Source: Osmia lignaria lignaria (Eukaryota; Arthropoda; Insecta; Hymenoptera; Megachilidae). Taken from it: a stretch of 64,000 nucleotides of DNA. Under the pieces are notes generated by a model that worked only from the letters and a program-made list of their open reading frames with translations, had not been told where the DNA came from and made no database searches. The stretch's first letter is position 1. Every line of letters starts with the position of its first letter. The translations under genes were made by a program, and so were the position numbers. Below, in pieces: positions 1 through 10,900 of this stretch. The stretch covers positions 11,244,001-11,308,000 of the forward strand of contig NW_027478160.1 in NCBI RefSeq assembly GCF_051020975.1. Direction: 5' to 3'.

Positions 1-296
1 CGAGATATTTAAAAGTTCCGAAGCCGCACCAACATAATAGGGATACAGAAACACCGTGGCCCCTTTCTTTGAGATAACTCTGCACTAGTGCGAGCCGCAA
101 ATGCCACTTCCAGCTTAGCTGTGCAGAGGAAGAACAACAAGAAGAAGAAATATCTCGAAATATGTCCGTCAGGCCAGTTCCTCTGAGCTGAATCTGCAAA
201 TATCTCTGAAACGAAGCGAGCTATGGCAAAATGTTAAGAAACGTTTTTTGTAGAGAATTATGTTTCCTACAATTTATGGTCTATGATATTTTTTGG
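1..296. repeat. Partial monomer at the window start (right part)
   Basis: The window opens inside a monomer, at the second half of the 10-bp tandem CGAGATATAT/CGAGATATTT. This unit has the B-type middle (ACTAGTGCGAGCC) and a D-type right end (CCTCTGAGCTGAATCTGC). It matches the monomer at 3192-3513. The one difference I found is T at 207 where the other copy has G at 3424. Confidence 0.93.
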
Positions 297-618
297 TCAG
301 AAGCGTAGTTTTCGAGATATATCGAGATATTTAAAAGTTCAGAAGCCGCACCAACATAATAGGGATACAGAAACACCGTGGCCCCTTTCTTTGAGATAAC
401 TCTGCACTATTGCGAGCTGCAAATGCCACTTCCAGCTTAGCTGTGCAGAGGAAGAACAACAAGAAGAAGAAATATCTCGAAATATGTCCGTCAGGCCAGT
501 TCCTTTGAGCTGAATCGGCAAATATCTCGGAAACGAAGCGAGCTATGGCAAAATGTTAAGAGAGGTTTTTTGTAGAGAATTATGTTTCCTACAATTTATG
601 TTCTATGATATTTTTTGA

Positions 619-940
619 TCAGAAGCGTAGTTTTCGAGATATATCGAGATATTTAAAAGTTCCGAAGCCGCACCAACATAATAGGGATACAGAAACACCG
701 TGGCCCCTTTCTTTGAGATAACTCTGCACTAGTGCGAGCCGCAAATGCCACTTCCAGCTTAGCTGTGCAGAGGAAGAACAACAAGAAGAAGAAATATCTC
801 GAAATATGTCCGTCAGGCCCCTTCCCTTGAGATAAATCTGCAAATATCTCGGAAACGAAGCGAGCTATGGCAAAATGTTAAGAGACCTTTTTTGTAGAGA
901 ATTATGTTTCCTACAATTTATGTTCTATGATATTTTTTGA
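619..940. repeat. Representative B-type monomer (322 bp)
   Basis: This unit shows the satellite's anatomy. TGATCA (a BclI site) spans 616-621. A 10-bp tandem pair, CGAGATATAT and CGAGATATTT, lies at 635-654. ACTAGT (a SpeI site) lies in the middle. A GAA-rich purine tract ends near 795. AAATATCTCG occurs at 792-801 and again at 842-851; both are exact reverse complements of CGAGATATTT at 645-654. A 27-bp segment at 702-728 recurs at 816-842 with three mismatches. The unit ends in a T-rich spacer with GAATTATGTTTCCTACAATT. B-type markers are CAGAAGCG, TTTTCGAGAT and GTGCGAGCCGCAAAT. No promoter, polyadenylation signal or coding region is supported. Confidence 0.92.
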
Positions 941-1262
941 TCAGAAGCGTAGTTTTCGAGATATATCGAGATATTTAAAAGTTCCGAAGCCGCACCAACA
1001 TAATAGAGATACAGAAACACCGTGGCCCCTTTCTTTGAGATAACTCTGCACTAGTGCGAGCCGCAAATGCCACTTCCAGCTTAGCTGTGCAGAAGAAGAA
1101 CAACAAGAAGAAGAAATATCTCGAAATATGTCCGTCAGGCCCCTTCCCTTGAGATAAATCTGCAAATATCTCGCAAACGAAGCCAGCTATGGCAAAATGT
1201 TAAGAGACCTTTTTTGTAGAGAATTAAGTTTCCTACTTTTTATGTTCTATGATATTTTTTGA

Positions 1263-1584
1263 TCAGATGCGTAGTTCTCGAGATATATCAAGATATTTAA
1301 AAGTTTCGAAGCCGCACCAACATAATAGAGATACAGAAACACCGTGGCCCCTTTCTTTGAGATAACTCTGCACTATTGCGAGCTGCAAATGCCACTTCCA
1401 GCTTAGCTGTGCAGAGGAAGAACAACAAGAAGAAGAAATATCTCGAAATATGTCCGTCAGGCCAGTTCCTTTGAGCTGAATCGGCAAATATCTCGGAAAC
1501 GAAGCGAGCTATGGCAAAATGTTCAGAGACGTTTTTTGTAGAGAATTATGTTTCCTACAATTTATGTTCTATGATATTTTTTGA
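1263..1584. repeat. Monomer with D-type right end
   Basis: The left and middle are A-like, but the right end carries GAGGAAGAACAAC and CCAGTTCCTTTGAGCTGAAT in place of the usual CCCTTCCCTTGAGATAAAT. The same right end occurs, with small changes, in units beginning near 297, 3192, 3514, 4480, 11231, 16058, 26684, 28938, 29904, 30548, 34087, 52098, 52420, 55317, 59502, 60790, 61434 and 63044. A sub-variant with CCCGTTCC and GAAGTATCTCG is in units near 18634, 20888, 21854, 23464, 24108, 35374, 53707 and 56604. It joins both A-like and B-like left halves, so it behaves as an exchangeable block. Confidence 0.85.
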
Positions 1585-1906
1585 TCAGAAGCGTAGTTTT
1601 CGAGATATATCGAGATATTTAAAAGTTCCGAAGCCGCACCAACATAATAGGGATACAGAAACACCGTGGCCCCTTTCTTTGAGATAACTCTGCACTAGTG
1701 CGAGCCGCAAATGCCACTTCCAGCTTAGCTGTGCAGAGGAAGAACAACAAGAAGATGAAATATCTCGAAATATGTCCGTCAGGCCCCTTCCCTTGAGATA
1801 AATCTGCAAATATCTCGGAAACGAAGCGAGCTATGGCAAAATGTTAAGAGACCTTTTTTGTAGAGAATTAAGTTTCCTACTTTTTATCTTCTATGATATT
1901 TTTTGA

Positions 1907-2225
1907 TCAGATGCGTAGTTCTCGAGATATATCAAGATATTTAAAAGTTCCGAAGCCGCACCAACATAATAGAGATACAGAAACACCGTGGCCCCTCTCT
2001 TTGAGATAACTCTGCACTATTGCGAGCTGTAAATGCCACTTCCAGCTTAGCTGCGCAGAAGAACAACAAGAAGAAGAAATATCTCGAAATATGTCCGTCA
2101 GGCCCCTGCCCTTGAGATATATCTGCAAATATCTCGGAAACGAAGCGAGCTATGGCAAAATGTTAAGAGACCTTATTTGTAGAGAATTAAGTTTCCTACT
2201 TTTTATGTTCTATGATATTTTTTGA
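1907..2225. repeat. Hybrid 319-bp monomer: A-type body with the C-type deletion
   Basis: The unit has CTCGAGATATATCAAG, ACACCGTGG and GAGATAACTC, all A-type. It then switches to TGCGCAGAAGAACAAC, the C-type 3-bp loss. It is followed by CTTATTTGTAG and GAAACCGC, as other C-type units are. The switch falls between about 2015 and 2054, which is also where the 3217-bp duplication loses its match (2054 against 5271). That coincidence suggests a recombination junction. Confidence 0.8.
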
Positions 2226-3217
2226 TCAGATGCGTAGTTCTCGAGATATATCAAGATATTTAAAAGTTCCGAAACCGCACCAACATAATAGAGATGCAGA
2301 AACACCGTGGCCCCTTTCTTTGAGATAACTCTGCACTATTGCGAGCTGTAAATGCCACTTCCAGCTTAGCTGTGCAGAAGAAGAACAACAAGAAGAAGAA
2401 ATATCTCGAAATATGTCCGTCAGGACCCTTCCCTTGAGATAAATCTGCAAATATCTCGGAAACGAAGCGAGCTATGGCAAAATGTTAAGAGACCTTATTT
2501 GTAGAGAATTAAGTTTCCTACTTTTTATGTTCTATGATATTTTTTGATCAGATGCGTAGTTCTCGAGATATATCAAGATATTTAAAAGTTCCGAAACCGC
2601 ACCAACATAATAGAGATACAGAAACACCGTGGCCCCTTTCTTTGAGATAACTCTGCACTATTGCGAGCTGTAAATGCCACTTCCAGCTTAGCTGTGCAGA
2701 AGAAGAACAACAAGAAGAAGAAATATCTCGAAATATGTCCGTCAGGCCCCTTCCCTTGAGATATATCTGCAAATATCTCGGAAACGAAGCGAGCTATGGC
2801 AAAATGTTAAGAGACCTTTTTTGTAGAGAATTATGTTTCCTACAATTTATGTTCTATGATATTTTTTGATCAGAAGCGTAGTTTTCGAGATATATCGAGA
2901 TATCTAAAAGTTCCGAAGCCGCACCAACATAATAGGGATACAGAAACACCGTGGCCCCTTTCTTTGAGATAACTCTGCACTAGTGCGAGCCGCAAATGCC
3001 ACTTCCAGCTTAGCTGTGCAGAGGAAGAACAACAAGAAGAAGAAATATCTCGAAATATGTCCGTCAGGCCCCTTCCCTTGAGATAAATCTGCAAATATCT
3101 CGGAAACGAAGCGAGCTATGGCAAAATGTTAAGAGACCTTTTTTGTAGAGAATTATGTTTCCGACAATTTATCTTCTATGATATTTTTTGATCAGAAGCG
3201 TAGTTTTCGAGATATAT

Positions 3218-5270
3218 CGAGATATTTAAAAGTTCCGAAGCCGCACCAACATAATAGGGATACAGAAACACCGTGGCCCCTTTCTTTGAGATAACTCTGC
3301 ACTAGTGCGAGCCGCAAATGCCACTTCCAGCTTAGCTGTGCAGAGGAAGAACAACAAGAAGAAGAAATATCTCGAAATATGTCCGTCAGGCCAGTTCCTC
3401 TGAGCTGAATCTGCAAATATCTCGGAAACGAAGCGAGCTATGGCAAAATGTTAAGAAACGTTTTTTGTAGAGAATTATGTTTCCTACAATTTATGGTCTA
3501 TGATATTTTTTGGTCAGAAGCGTAGTTTTCGAGATATATCGAGATATTTAAAAGTTCAGAAGCCGCACCAACATAATAGGGATACAGAAACACCGTGGCC
3601 CCTTTCTTTGAGATAACTCTGCACTATTGCGAGCTGCAAATGCCACTTCCAGCTTAGCTGTGCAGAGGAAGAACAACAAGAAGAAGAAATATCTCGAAAT
3701 ATGTCCGTCAGGCCAGTTCCTTTGAGCTGAATCGGCAAATATCTCGGAAACGAAGCGAGCTATGGCAAAATGTTAAGAGAGGTTTTTTGTAGAGAATTAT
3801 GTTTCCTACAATTTATGTTCTATGATATTTTTTGATCAGAAGCGTAGTTTTCGAGATATATCGAGATATTTAAAAGTTCCGAAGCCGCACCAACATAATA
3901 GGGATACAGAAACACCGTGGCCCCTTTCTTTGAGATAACTCTGCACTAGTGCGAGCCGCAAATGCCACTTCCAGCTTAGCTGTGCAGAGGAAGAACAACA
4001 AGAAGAAGAAATATCTCGAAATATGTCCGTCAGGCCCCTTCCCTTGAGATAAATCTGCAAATATCTCGGAAACGAAGCGAGCTATGGCAAAATGTTAAGA
4101 GACCTTTTTTGTAGAGAATTATGTTTCCTACAATTTATGTTCTATGATATTTTTTGATCAGAAGCGTAGTTTTCGAGATATATCGAGATATTTAAAAGTT
4201 CCGAAGCCGCACCAACATAATAGAGATACAGAAACACCGTGGCCCCTTTCTTTGAGATAACTCTGCACTAGTGCGAGCCGCAAATGCCACTTCCAGCTTA
4301 GCTGTGCAGAAGAAGAACAACAAGAAGAAGAAATATCTCGAAATATGTCCGTCAGGCCCCTTCCCTTGAGATAAATCTGCAAATATCTCGCAAACGAAGC
4401 CAGCTATGGCAAAATGTTAAGAGACCTTTTTTGTAGAGAATTAAGTTTCCTACTTTTTATGTTCTATGATATTTTTTGATCAGATGCGTAGTTCTCGAGA
4501 TATATCAAGATATTTAAAAGTTTCGAAGCCGCACCAACATAATAGAGATACAGAAACACCGTGGCCCCTTTCTTTGAGATAACTCTGCACTATTGCGAGC
4601 TGCAAATGCCACTTCCAGCTTAGCTGTGCAGAGGAAGAACAACAAGAAGAAGAAATATCTCGAAATATGTCCGTCAGGCCAGTTCCTTTGAGCTGAATCG
4701 GCAAATATCTCGGAAACGAAGCGAGCTATGGCAAAATGTTCAGAGACGTTTTTTGTAGAGAATTATGTTTCCTACAATTTATGTTCTATGATATTTTTTG
4801 ATCAGAAGCGTAGTTTTCGAGATATATCGAGATATTTAAAAGTTCCGAAGCCGCACCAACATAATAGGGATACAGAAACACCGTGGCCCCTTTCTTTGAG
4901 ATAACTCTGCACTAGTGCGAGCCGCAAATGCCACTTCCAGCTTAGCTGTGCAGAGGAAGAACAACAAGAAGATGAAATATCTCGAAATATGTCCGTCAGG
5001 CCCCTTCCCTTGAGATAAATCTGCAAATATCTCGGAAACGAAGCGAGCTATGGCAAAATGTTAAGAGACCTTTTTTGTAGAGAATTAAGTTTCCTACTTT
5101 TTATCTTCTATGATATTTTTTGATCAGATGCGTAGTTCTCGAGATATATCAAGATATTTAAAAGTTCCGAAGCCGCACCAACATAATAGAGATACAGAAA
5201 CACCGTGGCCCCTCTCTTTGAGATAACTCTGCACTATTGCGAGCTGTAAATGCCACTTCCAGCTTAGCTG
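3218..5270. repeat. Second, partial copy of the 3217-bp unit
   Basis: It carries the first 6.4 monomers of the unit and then changes. At 5271 it has TGTGCAGAAGAAGAAC where the first copy has TGCGCAGAAGAAC. Downstream monomers no longer follow the order of 2226-3217. The last four monomers of the unit are therefore missing here, replaced by the mixed array that begins at 5271. Confidence 0.85.
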
Positions 5271-5767
5271 TGCAGAAGAAGAACAACAAGAAGAAGAGAT
5301 ATCTCGAAATATGTCCGTCAGGCCACTGCCCTTGAGATATATCTGCAAATATCTCGGAAACGAAGCGAGCTATGGCAAAATCTTAAGAGACCTTTTTTGT
5401 AGAGAATTAAGTTTCCTACTTTTTATGTTCTATGATATTTTTTGATCAGATGCGTAGTTCTCGAGATATATCAAGATATTTAAAAGTTCCGAAGCCGCAC
5501 CAACATAATAGAGATACAGAAACACCGTGGCCCCTTTCTTTGAGATAACTCTGCACTATTGCGAGCTGCAAATGCCACTTCCAGCTTAGCTGTGCAGAAG
5601 AAGAACAACAAGAAGAAGAAATATCTCGAAATATGTCCGTCAGGCCCCTTCCCTTGAGATATATCTGCAAATATCTCGGAAACGAAGCGAGCTATGGCAA
5701 AATGTTAAGAGACCTTTTTTGTAGAGAATTATGTTTCCTACTTTTTATGTTCTATGATATTTTTTGA

Positions 5768-6086
5768 TCAGACGCGTAGCTCTCGATATATATCAAGATA
5801 TTTAAAAGTTCCGAAGCCGCACCAACATAATAGAGATACAGAAACAGCGTGGCCCCTTTCTTTGAGATATCTCTGCACTATTGCGAGCTGCAAATGCCAC
5901 TTCCAGCTTAGCTGCGCAGAAGAACAACAAGAAGAAGAAATATCTCGAAATATGTCCGTCAGGCCCCTTCCCTTGAGATAAATCTGCAAATATCTCGGAA
6001 ACGAAGCGAGCTATGGCAAAATGTTAAGAGACCTTATTTGTAGAGAATTAAGTTTCCTACTTTTTATGTTCTATGATATTTTTTGA
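5768..6086. repeat. Representative C-type monomer (319 bp)
   Basis: This unit is 319 bp because the purine tract reads GCGCAGAAGAACAAC instead of GTGCAGAAGAAGAACAAC. Linked changes are CGATATATATCAAG on the left, ACAGCGTGG instead of ACACCGTGG, and GAGATATCTC instead of GAGATAACTC. Related units begin at 7051, 9624, 14451, 31836, 38272, 43099, 45028, 46957, 48886 and 50815; the unit at 1907 has only the deletion part. Each is followed by a unit whose left flank reads CTTATTTGTAG (CTTATTGGTAG after 38272) and whose body has GAAACCGCACC. Confidence 0.88.
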
Positions 6087-6408
6087 TCAGATGCGTAGTT
6101 CTCGAGATATATCAAGATATTTAAAAGTTCCGAAACCGCACCAACATAATAGAGATACAGAAACACCGTGGCCCCTTTCTTTGAGATAACTCTGCACTAT
6201 TGCGAGCTGTAAATGCCACTTCCAGCTTAGCTGTGCAGAAGAAGAACAACAAGAAGAAGAAATATCTCGAAATATGTCCGTCAGGCCCCTGCCCTTGAGA
6301 TATATCTGCAAATATCTCGGAAACGAAGCGAGCTATGGCAAAATGTTAAGAGACGTTTTTTGTAGAGAATTATGTTTCCTACAATTTAAGTTCTATGATA
6401 TTTTTTGA

Positions 6409-6728
6409 TCAGAAGCGTAGTTTTCGAGATATATCGAGATATTTAAAAGTTCCGAAGCCGCACCAACATAATAGGGATACAGAAACACCGTGGCCCCTTT
6501 CTTTGAGATAACTCTGCACTAGTGCGAGCCGCAAATGCCACTTCCAGCCTTGCTGTGCAGAAGAAGAACAACAAGAAGAAGAAATATCTCGAAATATGTC
6601 CGTCAGGCCCCTTCCCTTGAGATATATCTGCAAATATCTCGGAAACGAAGCGAGCTATGACAAAATGTTAAGACCTTTTTTGTAGAGAATTATGTTTCCT
6701 ACAATTTATGTTCTATGATATTTTTTGA
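6409..6728. repeat. 320-bp monomer with a 2-bp deletion
   Basis: The right spacer reads GACAAAATGTTAAGACC, where other units have GGCAAAATGTTAAGAGACC. The GGC to GAC change and the 2-bp loss occur together only here and in the unit at 51456-51775. The middle also has CCAGCCTTGCTG instead of CCAGCTTAGCTG. Confidence 0.88.
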
Positions 6729-7969
6729 TCAGAAGCGTAGTTTTCGAGATATATCGAGATATTTAAAAGTTCCGAAGCCGCACCAACATAATAGAGATAC
6801 AGAAACACCGTGGCCCCTTTCTTTGAGATAACTCTGCACTAGTGCGAGCCGCAAATGCCACTTCCAGCTTAGCTGTGCAGAAGAAGAACAACAAGAAGAA
6901 GAAATATCTCGAAATATGTCCGTCAGGCCCCTTCCCTTGAGATAAATCTGCAAATATCTCGGAAACGAAGCGAGCTATGGCAAAATGTTAAGAGACCTTT
7001 TTTGTAGAGAATTAAGTTTCCTACTTTTTATGTTCTATGATATTTTTTGATCAGACGCGTAGCTCTCGATATATATCAAGATATTTAAAAGTTCCGAAGC
7101 CGCACCAACATAATAGAGATACAGAAACAGCGTGGCCCCTTTCTTTGAGATATCTCTGCACTATTGCGACCTGCAAATGCCACTTCCAGCTTAGCTGCGC
7201 AGAAGAACAACAAGAAGAAGAAATATCTCGAAATATGTCCGTCAGGCCCCTTCCCTTGAGATAAATGTGCAAATATCTCGGAAACGAAGCGAGCCATGGC
7301 AAAATGTTAAGAGACCTTATTTGTAGAGAATTAAGTTTCCTACTTTTTATGTTCTATGATATTTTTTGATCAGATGCGTAGTTCTCGAGATATATCAAGA
7401 TATTTAAAAGTTCCGAAACCGCACCAACATAATAGAGATACAGAAACACCGTGGCCCCTTTCTTTGAGATAACTCTGCACTATTGCGAGCTGTAAATGCC
7501 ACTTCCAGCTTAGCTGTGCAGAAGAAGAACAACAAGAAGAAGAAATATCTCGAAATATGTCCGTCAGGCCCCTTCCCTTGAGATATATCTGCAAATATCT
7601 CGGAAACGAAGCGAGCTATGGCAAAATGTTAAGAGACCTTTTTTGTAGAGAATTATGTTTCCTACAATTTATGTTCTATGATATTCTTTGATCAGATGCG
7701 TAGTTCTCGAGATATAACAAGATATTTTAAAGTTCCGGAGCCGCACCAACATAATAGAGATACAGAAACACCGTGGCCCCTTTCTTTGAGATAACTCTGC
7801 ACTATTGCGAGCTGCAAATGCCACTTCCAGCTTAGCTGTGCAGAAGAAGAACATCAAGAAGAAGAAATATCTCGATTAATGTCCGTCAGGCCCCTTCCCT
7901 TGAGATAAATCGGCAAATATCTCGGAAACGAAGAGGGCTATGGCAAAATGTTAAGAGACCTTTTTTGTG

Positions 7970-10900
7970 GAGAATTAAGTTTCCTACTTTTTATGTTCTA
8001 TGATATTTTTTTATCTGATGCGTAGTTCTCGAGATATATCAAGATATTTAAAAGTTCCGAAGCCGCACCAACATAATAGAGATACAGAAACACCGTGGCC
8101 CCTTTCTTTGAGATAACTCTGCAATAGTGCGAGCCGCAAATGCCACTTCCAGCTTAGCTGTGCAGAAGAAGAACAACAAGAAGAAGAAATATCTCGAAAT
8201 ATGTCCGTCAGGCCCCTTCCCTTGTGATAAATCTGCAAATATCTCGGAAACGAAGCGAGCTATGGCAAAATGTTAAGAGACCTTTTTTGTAGAGAATTAA
8301 GTTTCCTACTTTTTATGTTCTATGATATTTTTTGATCAGATGCGTAGTTCTCGAGATATATCAAGATATTTAAAAGTTCCGAAGCCGCACCAACATAATA
8401 GAGATACAGAAACACCGTGGCCCCTTTCTTTGAGATAACTCTGCACTATTGCGAGCTGTAAATGCCACTTCCAGCTTAGCTGTGCAGAAGAAGAACAACA
8501 AGAAGAAGAAATATCTCGAAATATGTCCGTCAGGCCCCTTCCCTTGAGATATATCTGCAAATATCTCGGAAACGAAGCGAGCTATGGCAAAATGTTAAGA
8601 GACCTTTTTTGTAGAGAATTATGTTTCCTACAATTTATGTTCTATGATATTTTTTGATCAGAAGCGTAGTTTTCGAGATATATCGAGATATTTAAAAGTT
8701 CCAAAGCCGCACCAACATAATAGAGATACAGAAACACCGTGGCCCCTTTCTTTGAGATAACTCTGCACTAGTGCGAGCCGCAAATGCCACTTCCAGCTTA
8801 GCTGTGCAGAAGAAGAACAACAAGAAGAAGAAATATCTCGAAATATGTCCGTCAGGCCCCTTCCCTTGAGATATATCTGCAAATATCTCGGAAACGAAGC
8901 GAGCTATGGCAAAATGTTAAGAGACCTTTTTTGTAGAGAATTATGTTTCCTACAATTTATGTTCTATGATATTCTTTGATCAGATGCGTAGTTCTCGAGA
9001 TATATCAAGATATTTAAAAGTTCCGAAGCCGCACCAACATAATAGAGATACAGAAACACCGTGGCCCCTTTCTTTGAGATAACTCTGCACTATTGCGAGC
9101 TGCAAACGCCACTTCCAGCTTAGCTGTGCAGAAGAAGAACATCAAGAAGAAGAAATATCTCGATTAATGTCCGTCAGGCCCCTTCCCTTGAGATAAATCG
9201 GCAAATATCTCGGAAACGAAGAGGGCTATGGCAAAATGTTAAGAGACCTTTTTTGTGGAGAATTAAGTTTCCTACTTTTTATGTTCTATGATATTTTTTT
9301 ATCTGATGCGTAGTTCTCGAGATATATCAAGATATTTAAAAGTTCCGAAGCCGCACCAACATAATAGAGATACAGAAACACCGTGGCCCCTTTCTTTGAG
9401 ATAACTCTGCAATAGTGCGAGCCGCAAATGCCACTTCCAGCTTAGCTGTGCAGAATAAGAACAACAAGAAGAAGAAATATCTCGAAATATGTCCGTCAGG
9501 CCCCTTCCCTTGTGATAAATCTGCAAATATCTCGGAAACGAAGCGAGCTATGGCAAAATGTTAAGAGACCTTTTTTGTAGAGAATTAAGTTTCCTACTTT
9601 TTATGTTCTATGATATTTTTTGATCAGATGCGTAGTTCTCGAGATATATCAAGATATTTAAAAGTTCGGAAGCCGCACCAACATAATAGAGATACAGAAA
9701 CAGCGTGGCCCCTTTCTTTGAGATATCTCTGCACTATTGCGACCTGCAAATGCCACTTCCAGCTTAGCTGCGCAGAAGAACAACAAGAAGAAGAAATATC
9801 TCGAAATATGTCCGTCAGGCCCCTTCCCTTGAGATAAATGTGCAAATATCTCGGAAACGAAGCGAGCTATGGCAAAATGTTAAGAGACCTTATTTGTAGA
9901 GAATTAAGTTTCCTACTTTTTATGTTCTATGATATTTTTTGATCAGATGCGTAGTTCTCGAGATATATCAAGATATTTAAAAGTTCCGAAACCGCACCAA
10001 CATAATAGAGATACAGAAACACCGTGGCCCCTTTCTTTGAGATAACTCTGCACTATTGCGAGCTGTAAATGCCACTTCCAGCTTAGCTGTGCAGAAGAAG
10101 AACAACAAGAAGAAGAAATATCTCGAAATATGTCCGTCAGGCCCCTTCCCTTGAGATATATCTGCAAATATCTCGGAAACGAAGCGAGCTATGGCAAAAT
10201 GTTAAGAGACCTTTTTTGTAGAGAATTATGTTTCCTACAATTTATGTTCTATGATATTTTTTGATCAGAAGCGTAGTTTTCGAGATATATCGAGATATTT
10301 AAAAGTTCCGAAGCCGCACCAACATAATAGAGATACAGAAACACCGTGGCCCCTTTCTTTGAGATAACTCTGCACTAGTGCGAGCCGCAAATGCCACTTC
10401 CAGCTTAGCTGTGCAGAAGAAGAACAACAAGAAGAAGAAATATCTCGAAATATGTCCGTCAGGCCCCTTCCCTTGAGATAAATCTGCAAATATCTCGCAA
10501 ACGAAGCGAGCTATGGCAAAATGTTAAGAGACCTTTTTTGTAGAGAATTAAGTTTCCTACTTTTTATCTTCTATGATATTTTTTGATCAGATGCGTAGTT
10601 CTCGAGATATATCAAGATATTTAAAAGTTCCGAAGCCGCACCAACATAATAGAGATACAGAAACACCGTGGCCCCTCTCTTTGAGATAACTCTGCACTAT
10701 TGCGGGCTGGAAATGCCACTTCCAGTTTAGCTGTGCAGAAGAAGAACAACAAGAAGAAGAAATATCTCGAAATATGTCCGTCAGGCCCCTTCCCTTGAGA
10801 TATATCTGCAAATATCTCGGAAACGAAGCGAGCTATGACAAAATGTTGAGAGACCTTTTTTGTAGAGAATTATGTTTCCTACAATTTATGTTCTATGATA

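Larger units (their letters stand above)
1..5270. repeat. Higher-order repeat, 10 monomers, 3217 bp, 1.64 copies
   Basis: Positions 1-2053 match 3218-5270 at an offset of exactly 3217 bp, which is ten monomers less the 3 bp lost at 1907. Shared rare variants support this: TTGGTCAG near 294 and 3511, AGAGAGGTTTT near 562 and 3779, CTCGCAAACGAAGCC near 1170 and 4387, GTTCAGAGACG near 1522 and 4739, GAAGATGAAA near 1752 and 4969, and TTTATCTTC near 1887 and 5104. One mismatch was found (207/3424). The first copy is cut by the window start, and the second stops matching at 5271. Confidence 0.9.
5271..7969. repeat. Mixed satellite segment with a diverged 4-monomer repeat
   Basis: Units begin at 5446, 5768, 6087, 6409, 6729, 7051, 7370 and 7692. 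The C-type pair 5768/6087 resembles 7051/7370 at an offset of 1283 bp. The copies differ, for example GAGCTGC against GACCTGC and AAATCTGC against AAATGTGC. The unit at 7692 has private changes (GATATAACAAG, ATTTTAAAG, CCGGAGCC) plus the CGATTAATG haplotype that recurs at 8980. No long higher-order unit closes here. Confidence 0.78.

Noticed and set aside
762..799. GAA-rich tract as a microsatellite or ribosome-binding site
   Set aside because: It is a fixed part of every monomer, interrupted by ACAAC, and varies by a 3-bp loss only in C-type units. It is not an expanded microsatellite, and no gene follows it.
619..843. Minus-strand 74-codon frame, repeated in most monomers, as a protein gene family
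   Set aside because: It begins with TTG rather than ATG, has no other start in the frame, is broken in several units, is shifted by the 1- and 2-bp deletions, and shows no domain, signal peptide or membrane segment I recognise. Its recurrence follows from the DNA repeat. The short extended versions (for example 11553-11807 and 33765-34019) exist only because a CTATGG to ATATGG or GTATGG change removes a TAG stop upstream.
841..866. CENP-B box in the CTCGGAAACGAAGCGAGC region or elsewhere in the monomer
   Set aside because: Compared with the core pattern TTCG, four bases, A, two bases, CGGG, the minus strand reads TTCGTTTCCGAG. It lacks the A and the CGGG at the right spacing. The AGTTCCGAAGCCGCACC region also fails.
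941..1262. The 322-bp monomer as a simple dimer of two 161-bp halves
   Set aside because: Comparing halves by eye, I found only local similarity (the 27-bp repeat at offset 114 and the 10-mers at offset 50), not a full-length 161-bp repeat.
5754..5981. Plus-strand 75-76-codon frames starting at ATGATATTTTTTGATCAG (also at 7037, 9610, 14437, 29890, 31822, 38258, 43085 and the later 1929-bp copies, 53371, 56268, 60776)
   Set aside because: They are open only where GAGATAAC has changed to GAGATATC, GAGAAAAC or GAGACAAC, which removes a TAA stop present in most units. They overlap the minus-strand frame and match no protein I know.
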